Positions 1 through 6,521 of a DNA stretch of 30,937 nt are shown here, piece after piece (the stretch's first letter is position 1; each line of letters starts with the position of its first letter). The notes under the pieces are model-generated. The model did no database searches. It was given only the letters and a program-made list of their open reading frames with translations, and was not told the DNA's origin. The DNA lies in the NCBI GenBank assembly GCA_964549065.1, contig CAZJUC010000011.1:1-30937 (forward strand), read 5' to 3'. A program made the translations under genes and the position numbers. Origin of the DNA: Sva-07 sp964549065 (GTDB taxonomy: Bacteria > Actinomycetota > Acidimicrobiia > Acidimicrobiales > Ilumatobacteraceae).

Positions 1-14
1 TGGCGCAATTTTTC

Positions 15-96
15 GGGTTGTGGTCGGGGTGGGCGGTCGGGGGTGGTGGGTTGTGTCGGGGTTGGGGTTGTGGGTGGGGTCAGGGCCGGGGTCGGG
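15..96. other. G/T-rich tract with many G-runs
   Basis: The plus strand holds about twelve runs of three or more G within roughly 80 bases, with hardly any A or C between them. Such spacing could form G-quadruplexes on the plus strand. The tract lies just past, and slightly into, the 3' end of the minus-strand aat gene, so the aat transcript here would be C/A-rich. I see no gene in bases 1-79. A role in transcription ending is a guess. Confidence 0.5.
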
Positions 97-748
97 TGGC
101 GGACTGCAAGCGTGCGAGGTACTCGGGGCGCCGGATCGCAACGGCTCCGAGTGTGGCGAGGTGGTCGGTGACCCACTGCACGTCGAGGAGTTCGGCGTCG
201 GTGTCGTTCAGCCAGGTGACGAGTGCGACCAGTGCAACCTTGGACGCATCGGTGGCGCCGTGGAACATCGCCTCACCGGCGAAGAACCGCTCGATGCGCA
301 GCCCGTACAGTCCGCCGACCAGCTCGCCGTGCTCGAACACCTCGACCGAGTGCCCCCAGCCGAGCTCGAACAGGGTGCTGTAGGCATCGACGATCGGAGT
401 CGTGATCCAGCGACCGGGTCGCCCGGGATCCCCGCAGGCGCGCACGACGTCGGTGAAGCGCGTGTCCATCCTGACCTCGAAACGTCGCATGCTGCGGCGC
501 AGGGAACGACTGACGTGCAGCGCGTCGAGCGGGATGATGCCGCGAGGGTCCGGCGAGAACCAGGCCATCTTCGATCGGCGTCGATGCGGGTCGACCGGCA
601 TCGGGAACAGTCCCGAGCGGTAGGCGGCCAGCAGCGTGCCGGGTTCGAGGTCGGCGCCGATGGCGACGAGGTCCTCGCCGGGTGCGACCTCGAGCGGATC
701 GGGCATCACGAACCTCGACGGCAACGGCTCGATCGGCACCCGGATCAC
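80..748 (-). CDS. aat: Leucyl/phenylalanyl-tRNA--protein transferase
   Basis: The product moves Leu or Phe from aminoacyl-tRNA onto N-terminal Arg or Lys of proteins, marking them for ClpS/ClpAP-type degradation in the cytoplasm. The family signature is clear: an N-terminal FPxP-type stretch (GLFPMPVD), then MAWFSPDPRGIIPLD, a HVSRSLRR segment, GRWITTPIVDAY, then GHSVEVFEHGELVGGLYG and FFAGEAMFHG, which line the aminoacyl and peptide site. The length of about 222 residues is normal. The start is uncertain: GTG at 748 or GTG at 739 both precede the conserved IEPLPSRFVMPDP segment, while the reading frame stays open further upstream into the neighbouring gene without looking like protein. It lies 68 bases after the dehydrogenase gene on the same strand and may be cotranscribed with it. 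Confidence 0.93.
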   Translation of the reverse strand: MIRVPIEPLPSRFVMPDPLEVAPGEDLVAIGADLEPGTLLAAYRSGLFPMPVDPHRRRSKMAWFSPDPRGIIPLDALHVSRSLRRSMRRFEVRMDTRFTDVVRACGDPGRPGRWITTPIVDAYSTLFELGWGHSVEVFEHGELVGGLYGLRIERFFAGEAMFHGATDASKVALVALVTWLNDTDAELLDVQWVTDHLATLGAVAIRRPEYLARLQSATRPRP

Positions 749-816
749 ACCTGACAGTGTCTCACCCGGGATCGACGAACCGTCGCTGTCGGACCGGCAC
801 CGTGCGACCGTCGGGG

Positions 817-1668
817 TCAGTAGGTGCGGAAGCCGTGTTTGGTCTTGCGGCCGAGTTGGCCGGCGGCGACCATGCGGCGCAGTGCAGGAGCGGCGGCGAA
901 GTTCGGGTCGCGGAATTCGTCGTAGAGCGCGTCGAGGATCGCGAGCGATGTGTCGAGGCCCACGAGGTCCAGCAACGCGAACGGCCCCATCGGGAAGTTG
1001 CAACCGCCCATCATCGCGGTGTCGATGTCGTCCATGGACGCCGTGCCGTTCTCCCACATCCGGACCGCGTTGTTGAGGTAGGGGAACAACAGCGCGTTGA
1101 CGATGAAGCCGGCGCGGTCCTCGACCTGCACAGCGTCCTTGCCGCACGCTTCCACGAACTCGAGCGCTGTGGCGATCGTGTCGTCGGATGCGGTGAGGGG
1201 CCTGATCACCTCGACGAGGCTCATCATCGGCGCCGGGTTGAAGAAGTGGATGCCGCAGACCTTGTCGGCACGTTCGGTGGTCATCGCGAGCTCGACCACG
1301 GCGAGCGTGGAGGTGTTGGTGGCGATGATCGCCTCGGGCTTCACGATGCGGTCGAGGTGTTCGAACAGGTCGCGCTTGGCCTCCATGTCCTCGACGATGC
1401 TCTCGATCACGAGATCGCAGTCGCGCAGGCCGTGCAGATCGTCCGTGACCGAGATCCGAGCGAGGATCGCGTGACGCTCGTCGTCGGTCATGCGTTCACG
1501 CGACACCTGCTTGGTGAGTCCGGCGTCGATGCGGTGCAGGATCGCGTCGGCCCCTGCCTGCGTGCGGGATCGTACGACCACGTCGAAGCCGGCTCGTGCG
1601 CCCACTTCGGCGAGCCCCGATCCCATGATTCCCGACCCGACGACGCCCACGGTGCTGATGGTTCCCAT
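817..1668 (-). CDS. 3-hydroxybutyryl-CoA / 3-hydroxyacyl-CoA dehydrogenase
   Basis: An NAD(P)-dependent oxidoreductase interconverting 3-hydroxyacyl-CoA and 3-oxoacyl-CoA, as in beta-oxidation, butanoate or polyhydroxyalkanoate metabolism. It begins with a Rossmann nucleotide site, GVVGSGIMGSGLA (about residues 8-20). It continues with IATNTSTLAV, the substrate/catalytic segment GIHFFNPAPMMSLVEVI containing the catalytic His of the His-Glu pair, and a helical C-terminal domain with GFIVNALLFPYLNNA and GPFALLDLVGLDTSLAI. The 283 residues fit the single-domain Hbd/PaaH/MmgB type, not the large FadB fusion. The ATG is supported by a TAGCTT box six bases upstream, so the mRNA is probably leaderless. 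The exact substrate cannot be told from sequence. Confidence 0.92.
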   Translation of the reverse strand: MGTISTVGVVGSGIMGSGLAEVGARAGFDVVVRSRTQAGADAILHRIDAGLTKQVSRERMTDDERHAILARISVTDDLHGLRDCDLVIESIVEDMEAKRDLFEHLDRIVKPEAIIATNTSTLAVVELAMTTERADKVCGIHFFNPAPMMSLVEVIRPLTASDDTIATALEFVEACGKDAVQVEDRAGFIVNALLFPYLNNAVRMWENGTASMDDIDTAMMGGCNFPMGPFALLDLVGLDTSLAILDALYDEFRDPNFAAAPALRRMVAAGQLGRKTKHGFRTY

Positions 1669-1674
1669 ACGCGC

Positions 1675-1680
1675 AAGCTA
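1675..1680 (-). promoter_or_regulatory. -10 box TAGCTT, leaderless promoter of the dehydrogenase
   Basis: On the minus strand TAGCTT is followed by six bases and then the ATG at 1668. It fits the TAnnnT, 6-9 bases, start pattern seen throughout the window. No clear -35 box is visible. Confidence 0.55.
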
Positions 1681-1705
1681 GCTACCCACCGGTAACGGGG
1701 CCAAA

Positions 1706-1732
1706 GCGCGGTCGAACGCCTCGACCTCGCGC
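1706..1732 (-). terminator. Hairpin after the cyclophilin gene
   Basis: Bases 1706-1715 pair with 1721-1725 and 1728-1732 to give a ten-pair GC-rich stem with a two-base bulge and a five-base loop (1716-1720). It lies just after the minus-strand cyclophilin stop and is followed on that strand by TTT. This is consistent with an intrinsic terminator for the lipoprotein operon, though the T-tract is short. Confidence 0.5.
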
Positions 1733-1740
1733 CTGTCCGA

Positions 1741-2463
1741 TCACTGCTGCACGACGCGGATCGACTGGATCGCCACCGTCTCTGCCGGCTCGCCCGACGG
1801 GGTGCCTGCAGCGGCCATCTGAGCGACGGTGGTGTCGAAGCCGTCGACGACCTGGCCGAACAGTGCGTACTCGGGCGGCAGCGCTGCGCCGTCGGAGCCG
1901 GTGACGATGAAGAACTGGCTGCCGGCGCTGTCCGGGCTCGCGGTCTTCGCCATGGCGACCGAGCCGATCTGGTAGGGCACGGCCGGCGGTTCGTCGACGA
2001 TCGTGTAGCCGGGACCACCGGTGCCGGTGGCAGTCGGGTCGCCGCACTGCACCACGAAGTTCGGGATGATGCGGTGACACACCGTGTCGTCGAAGTACTG
2101 GTTGCGGGCGAGGAACACGAAGTTGTTGGCCGCCACCGGTGCGGTCTCCGGGTCGATCGCGATGGTGAACTCGCCGGTGTTCGTGGTGACGACGGCCTCG
2201 TAGGACGCATCGGGTTCGAGGCACGTCGGCGGCGCCTGGTCGAATTCGCGGGTCCGTTCGGCGGCGCCCCCGATCGGTGGGCAGTCGGGGTCGGTCGTCG
2301 CCGTCGCCGTCGTGTCCGGGGTCGCTGTCGTGTCCGGCGTCGCCGCGTCGTCACTGCCACACGCCGACATCCCGACCACGACCGCTGCGAGCGCGGCGCC
2401 GAGCCGTCTGGGAACCGTGAGGCCGGGAACCGTGAGGCTGCTCACCGTGGGACTGGTGGCCAT
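1741..2463 (-). CDS. Cyclophilin-type peptidyl-prolyl isomerase, probable lipoprotein
   Basis: A cis-trans prolyl isomerase likely acting outside the membrane on secreted proteins. The N-terminus has a hydrophobic stretch (about residues 21-32) ending in GMSAC, a usable but non-ideal lipobox (Met at -3), so Cys35 is probably lipidated. A Thr/Asp/Pro-rich linker with ATPDTT-type repeats follows. The cyclophilin domain spans about residue 85 to the end, with NNFVFLARNQYFDDTVCHRIIPNFVVQCGD and the active-site-like SAGSQFFIV. The total is 240 residues. The ATG at 2463 lies four bases after the stop of the upstream small membrane protein gene, so the two form an operon. An in-frame ATG at 2556 would overlap that gene and spoil the signal peptide. 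Confidence 0.9.
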   Translation of the reverse strand: MATSPTVSSLTVPGLTVPRRLGAALAAVVVGMSACGSDDAATPDTTATPDTTATATTDPDCPPIGGAAERTREFDQAPPTCLEPDASYEAVVTTNTGEFTIAIDPETAPVAANNFVFLARNQYFDDTVCHRIIPNFVVQCGDPTATGTGGPGYTIVDEPPAVPYQIGSVAMAKTASPDSAGSQFFIVTGSDGAALPPEYALFGQVVDGFDTTVAQMAAAGTPSGEPAETVAIQSIRVVQQ

Positions 2464-2467
2464 GAAC

Positions 2468-2728
2468 TCAGCCGTCGGTGGTGTCGGGGTCGGTGCCCGC
2501 AGTGGTGTCGGGGATCGTTTCCGGCAGCGTGGCCGGGGTGATCGGACCATCGTCATCGTCGCCTCCGACGATGGTGCTGGCCACCCACACGAACAGCACC
2601 ACGGCGAGTACGCCGGCCACGCCGATCGCCACCTTGCGGTACAGCTTGCGCCGCGACTGGGCCTGCACCTCCTGCTGGTGCTTCAGCGCACGGTTGGCCT
2701 TCTGACGTTCACGTTTCTCGGTACCCAC
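2468..2728 (-). CDS. Small single-pass membrane protein
   Basis: I do not recognise a named family. The 86-residue product has a highly charged N-terminal helix rich in Lys, Arg and Gln (about residues 3-32, probably coiled and cytosolic). One transmembrane segment follows (about residues 33-55), then an acidic, Thr/Pro-rich outer tail with DDDDG and repeated PDTT-like units. It is the first gene of a two-gene unit with the lipoprotein cyclophilin, whose linker has similar Thr/Asp composition, so a joint role at the cell envelope is plausible. The GTG start at 2728 is chosen because TAGCCT lies nine bases upstream and no in-frame start lies further up. Confidence 0.75.
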   Translation of the reverse strand: MGTEKRERQKANRALKHQQEVQAQSRRKLYRKVAIGVAGVLAVVLFVWVASTIVGGDDDDGPITPATLPETIPDTTAGTDPDTTDG

Positions 2729-2737
2729 AGGTGCCGC

Positions 2738-2743
2738 AGGCTA
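2738..2743 (-). promoter_or_regulatory. -10 box TAGCCT of the small membrane protein/cyclophilin operon
   Basis: TAGCCT on the minus strand, nine bases before the GTG at 2728. It sits in the 67-base divergent gap shared with the membrane protein gene starting at 2796. Confidence 0.5.
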
Positions 2744-2795
2744 GCGGTTGCGACGTCCTCAAGTCCGGCGGCCGGACGACCGATGTAGCTGATGA

Positions 2796-3827
2796 ATGAG
2801 GCGGAAGGCGGTGGTGGGCGACGCGGTGAGCGGCGCGTGGATCACGGCGACTCGATGGGCCGGCGGGCTCGCCTGCGCCGTGGGCTTCGTCGCGTGGTCG
2901 TTGTGGCTCGGATGGCGTGTCACCTCGAGCCCGCTCGAGGTGGTCAGCGGCGTGGTGCTCGTGCTGGAAGTGGCCGCCCTGCTCGTGGCCCTGGTGTTGA
3001 CCGCAGCACTCTCACTCGCGCCGCGGGTGGTGGCGTCGTCGTCGACCGCACACCGGCGCAGCCCCGACTCGCTGCCCGACGTGCTCGCGGATCTCTTCGG
3101 CCTCGACCACCTCCGAACGGTCGAGTCGCACGGTGCCGACGACAGCGGGGAGGTCGCACGGGCGCGCCGCGGACTCGTCCTCCTCGATCCGCGTCGTGTC
3201 CGGGCGGCCCGCTCACCGGTCCCGACCCGTCGCCGGCTCGCCACTGCAGCGTGGGCGGTCATGGCGGTCGAGGGCATGCGTCGGATGCTGTTCGTCGCAG
3301 TGCTCGTCGTCATCCTGCTGACGGGCCGCTTCCCCTTCGACGCGCCATCGGGCGAGATGCTCTCGGCACTCCTCGGGGCGCAGTTGCTCATTGCGCTCGG
3401 CCACTGGGCGCTGTCGTACGGCACCTTGCGGCCGGGTGTGCGGTTGCGATGGTCGATGGCGTCGGTCGGTGCCGGCCTCGGCGATGGCGCCTCGCGGACG
3501 GGTCTCCCGATCCGCTGGACAGCGACGATGGCCACGATGGTCGTGCTCAACCTGGCGGTGTCGCTGCGCGGGGTCAGCGATCGCTGGACGCACGGTCTCG
3601 GCCCGATGCCCCGAGACGAGCGGATCATCACGATGGGTGTGTCCTGGTGGCTGGTGATCGTGGGATTCGCCGCGCTGCGGATCCTGGTCAAGCCATCGCT
3701 CGGCTTCTACGGCGCCACCCATCGTCTGGAGGAGACATCGACGCGCCGGCTGGCATTGGGGACCACCCTCGCCGTCGCCGTGGTCGGGTTCGTCGCCGGT
3801 GTGTTGCCGGGCGGCCTGCCGGCGTGA
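2796..3827 (+). CDS. Multi-pass membrane protein of unknown function
   Basis: Not recognised. The 343-residue product has about seven hydrophobic spans: roughly residues 19-41, 48-72, 152-178, 190-210, 240-258, 275-295 and 318-338. A soluble loop of about 80 residues rich in Arg, Asp and Ser lies between spans two and three. The first two spans (with LWLGWRVTSSP and VLEVAALL) faintly recall the N-terminal helices of cellulose-synthase-like glycosyltransferases, but no catalytic domain (no DxD, no QxxRW) is present, so I do not assign that function. The ATG at 2796 gives the longest form; GTG codons at 2811, 2814 and 2826 are alternatives, with a GGAAGG purine run just before them. It is divergent from the cyclophilin operon. 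Confidence 0.7.
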   Translation: MRRKAVVGDAVSGAWITATRWAGGLACAVGFVAWSLWLGWRVTSSPLEVVSGVVLVLEVAALLVALVLTAALSLAPRVVASSSTAHRRSPDSLPDVLADLFGLDHLRTVESHGADDSGEVARARRGLVLLDPRRVRAARSPVPTRRRLATAAWAVMAVEGMRRMLFVAVLVVILLTGRFPFDAPSGEMLSALLGAQLLIALGHWALSYGTLRPGVRLRWSMASVGAGLGDGASRTGLPIRWTATMATMVVLNLAVSLRGVSDRWTHGLGPMPRDERIITMGVSWWLVIVGFAALRILVKPSLGFYGATHRLEETSTRRLALGTTLAVAVVGFVAGVLPGGLPA

Positions 3828-3885
3828 TCGTCCGGACACCACGATCGACGCGGCGGTGAAGCCTGCCAGGGGTGGATCACACTTG

Positions 3886-3891
3886 TAGATT
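3886..3891 (+). promoter_or_regulatory. -10 box TAGATT, leaderless promoter of the MoaD-like gene
   Basis: TAGATT is followed by exactly seven bases and then GTG at 3899. The spacing matches the other leaderless starts in the window and is the main reason to prefer 3899 over the in-frame codon at 3872. Confidence 0.55.
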
Positions 3892-3898
3892 GATGGTC

Positions 3899-4141
3899 GT
3901 GCCAACCCTCCGCTTGTTCGCTTCGGCCCGCGAGGCCGCCGGGACGGGCTCCGATGTCGTCGACGGCGACACGGTTCGCGAGGTGCTCACGGCTGCCGAA
4001 CAGCGCTACGGCGACCGGTTCGCCCAGGTGCTCGGCACCTGTCGCGTCTGGGTGAACGGCGAAGCCATCTCGATCGACGCTCCCGTCGGCCAACACGACG
4101 AGGTGGCGGTTCTGCCACCCGTATCCGGAGGATCCACGTGA
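3899..4141 (+). CDS. MoaD/ThiS-family sulfur-carrier-like protein
   Basis: A small beta-grasp protein of 80 residues. MoaD and ThiS carry sulfur as a C-terminal Gly-Gly thiocarboxylate for molybdopterin, thiazole or cysteine-type syntheses. The fold is supported by LRLFASAREAAG at the N-terminus (typical MoaD), VWVNGEAI in the middle and DEVAVLPPVSGG near the end. The Gly-Gly is not terminal: two residues, Ser-Thr, follow before the stop, so the carrier would need trimming or does not work as a classical thiocarboxylate. The codons for this end (TCC GGA GGA TCC) also form a Shine-Dalgarno sequence for the next gene, whose GTG overlaps this stop by four bases. No molybdopterin or thiamine genes are nearby to point to a pathway. 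Confidence 0.8.
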   Translation: MPTLRLFASAREAAGTGSDVVDGDTVREVLTAAEQRYGDRFAQVLGTCRVWVNGEAISIDAPVGQHDEVAVLPPVSGGST

Positions 4142-4629
4142 CCACGACCCAGCTACCCGACCCCGCCGCCCTCTCGCTCGGAGAGCTCCGCAGCCTGCGC
4201 CAGCAACTGCAGCTCGAAGACGACGCCGTGTCGTACGCGCGTCGCGTCGCCCAGGCCCGCCTCGACCTCGTGAAGGCCGAGGCCAAGCACCGTTCGGAGC
4301 AGTCCGACGTCGTGGTCGACGAGGAACTCCGCACCGTCTTGGCAAGTCATCTCACCGGGGGTCCGGCTCGGCCCCCACGCCCGACCGAGGATCTCAGCGG
4401 TCATCCGTTGGCGATCGAACTCGACGAGCTGTGCGCCACCAAGGGCTTGGGACGCGTGAAGTCGCTCGACGATGCCGAACTGGTCGCGCTGACCGAGGCG
4501 ATCGCCGCATTCGAGGCGCGGGTGTCGTCCGATCGTCGGACCCGCTTCGACCAGCTCGATGCGCTGAGCGCCGAACTCGTGCGGCGCTACCGCGACGGCG
4601 AGGCCGACGTCGACAGCCTCCCCGACTGA
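4138..4629 (+). CDS. rsiG: RsiG/AmfC-like anti-sigma factor (c-di-GMP-motif coiled coil)
   Basis: In Streptomyces RsiG (formerly annotated as an aerial mycelium protein, AmfC) an antiparallel coiled coil binds c-di-GMP through two E-x3-S-x2-R-x3-Q-x3-D repeats and, when loaded, holds sigma WhiG inactive. The 163-residue product shows both repeats. The first is D28-S32-R35-Q39-D43 (Glu replaced by Asp) and the second is E126-S130-R133-F137-D141 (Gln replaced by Phe). Each sits in a long predicted helix (about residues 14-52 and 110-152), joined by a Pro/Gly-rich stretch. The tail RRYRDGEADVDSL also resembles the family as I recall it. It is translationally coupled to the MoaD-like gene (GTGA overlap, strong GGAGG six bases before the GTG). 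No sigma-WhiG gene lies in the window, so the partner is unknown; ligand binding is inferred. Confidence 0.75.
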   Translation: MTTTQLPDPAALSLGELRSLRQQLQLEDDAVSYARRVAQARLDLVKAEAKHRSEQSDVVVDEELRTVLASHLTGGPARPPRPTEDLSGHPLAIELDELCATKGLGRVKSLDDAELVALTEAIAAFEARVSSDRRTRFDQLDALSAELVRRYRDGEADVDSLPD

Positions 4630-4676
4630 TCGAAGATCCTCCAGCCCAGGTCTCGGGGTTCTGGGAATCGCGTTGT

Positions 4677-4682
4677 TATCGT
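4677..4682 (+). promoter_or_regulatory. Possible -10 box TATCGT before mshA
   Basis: TATCGT lies ten bases before the GTG at 4693, slightly further than the usual seven, so the message would have none or only a few leader bases. A GGAAT motif at 4664-4668 sits upstream but its spacing to GTT does not fit a SigR promoter. Confidence 0.4.
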
Positions 4683-4692
4683 CTGCGGGGTT

Positions 4693-5907
4693 GTGCAACG
4701 AGCCGCGGTGATCTCACTCCACACGTCTCCGCTGCTGCAGCCGGGCTCCGGCGACAGCGGCGGTATGAACGTGTACGTGCGCGAACTCGGCTCGGCGCTG
4801 GCCCAGGCCGGCGTCGAGACCACCACGTTCACCCGCACCGACCGCGACGGGTTGCCGGACGAGGTCGTCGTCGAGCCCGGACATCGAGTGGTCCACATCC
4901 CCGCCGGTCCACATCACCTGCCGAAAGAGGCCTTGTCGGAAGTGACCGACCAGTTCCGCCACGGCATGCTCGACTGGATCGCACGCAACGACCGCCCCGA
5001 CGTGATCCACGGCAACTACTGGCTCAGTGGCATGGTCGGGCATCGCCTCAAACACGAACTCGACGTGCCGTTCGTGTCGACGTTCCACACGCTGGCCAGG
5101 GTGAAGACCGCCCACGGCGACCCCGAACCGCTGTGGCGCGACCGCGCCGAGGCGGAGATCGTGCACTGCGCGGACGCGATCTGCGTCAGTTGCGAGGAAG
5201 AGGCGGACCAGTTCCGGCTGCACTTCGGCGACCCGCAGGGCCGCCTCGAAATCATCGCCCCCGGCGTCGAGCATGCGTTCTTCGCACCAGGCGACCAGGC
5301 CGGGGCGAGAGGAGCGCTCGGTCTCGAACTCGACCGCCCACTGCTGCTCTTCGTCGGACGGATCCAGCCGCTCAAGGGCCCCGACGTCGCGATCCGTGCG
5401 CTCGCTGCGCTCGGCAATCCGCGAGCGCAGCTGGTCATCGTCGGTGGTGCGAGCGGTGTCGAGGGTGACGTCGAGACCATGCGAGCCCATGCGCTGGTCG
5501 ATGAACTCGGCCTGCACGATCGCGTCCGGTTCGTCGCGCCGCAGCCGCATCACATCCTGTCGACGTACTACCGCGCTGCCGACGTGGTGGTGGCTCCGAG
5601 CCGCAGCGAGAGCTTCGGGCTCGTCGCGCTCGAAGCTGCGGCGTGCGGAATCCCGGTGGTGGCCAGTGCCGTCGGCGGGCTGTTGAGCCTGGTCGACGAC
5701 GGCCGCACCGGCCGGTTGATCGTCGGTCGAGATCCCGACGACTACGCGGCAGCGATCGCCGAGATCCTCGGCAACCACGCGCTGCGCGCGACGATGTCGG
5801 CCGCAGCGGTCGACCGGGCCCGTCGCTACACGTGGAGTTTCGCTGCCGCTCGGCTCCGACGGTTGTACGGCGATCTCACCGTGCGCGAACTGGTCACGTG
5901 TCGATGA
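4693..5907 (+). CDS. mshA: D-inositol-3-phosphate glycosyltransferase (MshA-type GT4)
   Basis: MshA joins N-acetylglucosamine from UDP-GlcNAc to 1L-myo-inositol-3-phosphate, the first step to mycothiol, the main low-mass thiol of actinobacteria. The N-terminal segment SLHTSPLLQPGSGDSGGMNVYV is close to the MshA signature that holds inositol phosphate. The product also has HGNYWLSG, FVSTFHTLARVK, FVGRIQPLKGPD (start of the nucleotide-sugar domain, about residue 217) and PSRSESFGLVALEAAACGIPVVAS, the GT-B donor site with the E-x7-E pattern. At 404 residues it is a little shorter than most MshA. Its ATGA overlap with a YbjN gene copies the arrangement known around mycobacterial mshA, which supports the call. 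The GTG at 4693 is chosen by homology. A different GT4 acceptor cannot be excluded. Confidence 0.85.
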   Translation: MQRAAVISLHTSPLLQPGSGDSGGMNVYVRELGSALAQAGVETTTFTRTDRDGLPDEVVVEPGHRVVHIPAGPHHLPKEALSEVTDQFRHGMLDWIARNDRPDVIHGNYWLSGMVGHRLKHELDVPFVSTFHTLARVKTAHGDPEPLWRDRAEAEIVHCADAICVSCEEEADQFRLHFGDPQGRLEIIAPGVEHAFFAPGDQAGARGALGLELDRPLLLFVGRIQPLKGPDVAIRALAALGNPRAQLVIVGGASGVEGDVETMRAHALVDELGLHDRVRFVAPQPHHILSTYYRAADVVVAPSRSESFGLVALEAAACGIPVVASAVGGLLSLVDDGRTGRLIVGRDPDDYAAAIAEILGNHALRATMSAAAVDRARRYTWSFAAARLRRLYGDLTVRELVTCR

Positions 5908-6362
5908 CCGACGCCTACGACGCCGGACAGCTGGCCGCCCTCGATCGGCGCATCGACGGGTGGCTCGCCGAGTTGGCCACCGAGCACGACCACATCCTCG
6001 CGGTCGATCGCACCGATGATGGCGGAGTTCGCTGGTACGTGCGCATGCGTGGCGACGACAAGGAGTTCACCACCGTCTGGCTCACCCTCGGTCAACGGCT
6101 GCTGCGCTACGAGACCTATGTGATGCCGGCGCCGGAGGAGAACGCCATGGAGCTCTACGAGCACCTCCTGCGCCGCAACGACGGCCTGGTCGGTGCGCAC
6201 TTCTCGATCGGTGTCGAGGACGCGGTGTTCCTGCGCGGGGAGATGCCGGTGACGCAGGTGACGCTCGAGGAACTCGACCGTGCGCTCGGGACGCTCTATG
6301 CCCAGGTCGAGCAGTGCTTCCAGGCGCTGTTGCGCATCGGCTTCCGCAGTCGATTCGCCTGA
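5904..6362 (+). CDS. YbjN domain-containing protein
   Basis: A 152-residue YbjN-family protein. The fold resembles type III secretion chaperones and its biochemical role is unsettled. Visible family features are the strand pattern WYVRMRGDDKEFTTVWLTLGQRLLRYETYVMPAPEEN, followed by helices LYEHLLRRNDGLVGAHFSIG, the acidic segment EDAVFLRGEMPV, and the last helix LDRALGTLYAQVEQCFQALLRIGF. The ATG overlaps the mshA stop in ATGA, so translation is coupled. The mshA-ybjN pairing is long known in mycobacteria, hinting at a link to mycothiol or its control, but that is only context. Confidence 0.88.
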   Translation: MTDAYDAGQLAALDRRIDGWLAELATEHDHILAVDRTDDGGVRWYVRMRGDDKEFTTVWLTLGQRLLRYETYVMPAPEENAMELYEHLLRRNDGLVGAHFSIGVEDAVFLRGEMPVTQVTLEELDRALGTLYAQVEQCFQALLRIGFRSRFA

Positions 6363-6423
6363 CCTCGGCTCGTTCCGGCGGGGGCACGTTCCCCTTCGTC
6401 CGGCCCGACGCCCACTGTCGTGG

Positions 6424-6476
6424 TGTCCGGGTGGGTGTGCTCGGGGGAGTCGGTCCCACTCTCATCCGCCCGGACA
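6424..6476. terminator. Long hairpin between ybjN and proC
   Basis: Bases 6424-6437 pair with 6463-6476 over fourteen positions (two would be G-U pairs in RNA), and a second small stem (6445-6448 with 6454-6457) fits in the loop. No T-run follows. It most likely ends or slows transcription from the mshA-ybjN unit before the proC promoter at 6509. The remaining 6363-6521 gap shows no gene. Confidence 0.45.
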
Positions 6477-6508
6477 GCGTCCTGCTCGCTGCAGCGCACC
6501 CGGGCCGG

Positions 6509-6514
6509 TAGGTT
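6509..6514 (+). promoter_or_regulatory. -10 box TAGGTT, leaderless promoter of proC
   Basis: TAGGTT followed by seven bases and GTG at 6522. The same hexamer and spacing occur before the DUF62 gene at 7564. Confidence 0.6.
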
Positions 6515-6521
6515 GCGGCGC

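Noticed and set aside
2796..3827. Cellulose-synthase-like glycosyltransferase
   Set aside because: The first two membrane spans are reminiscent, but no catalytic GT2 motifs exist between the spans.
4664..4692. Possible SigR promoter (GGAAT ... GTT) before mshA
   Set aside because: The spacing between GGAAT (4664-4668) and GTT (4690-4692) is 21 bases, not the usual 18-19. A normal -10 box TATCGT explains the start better.
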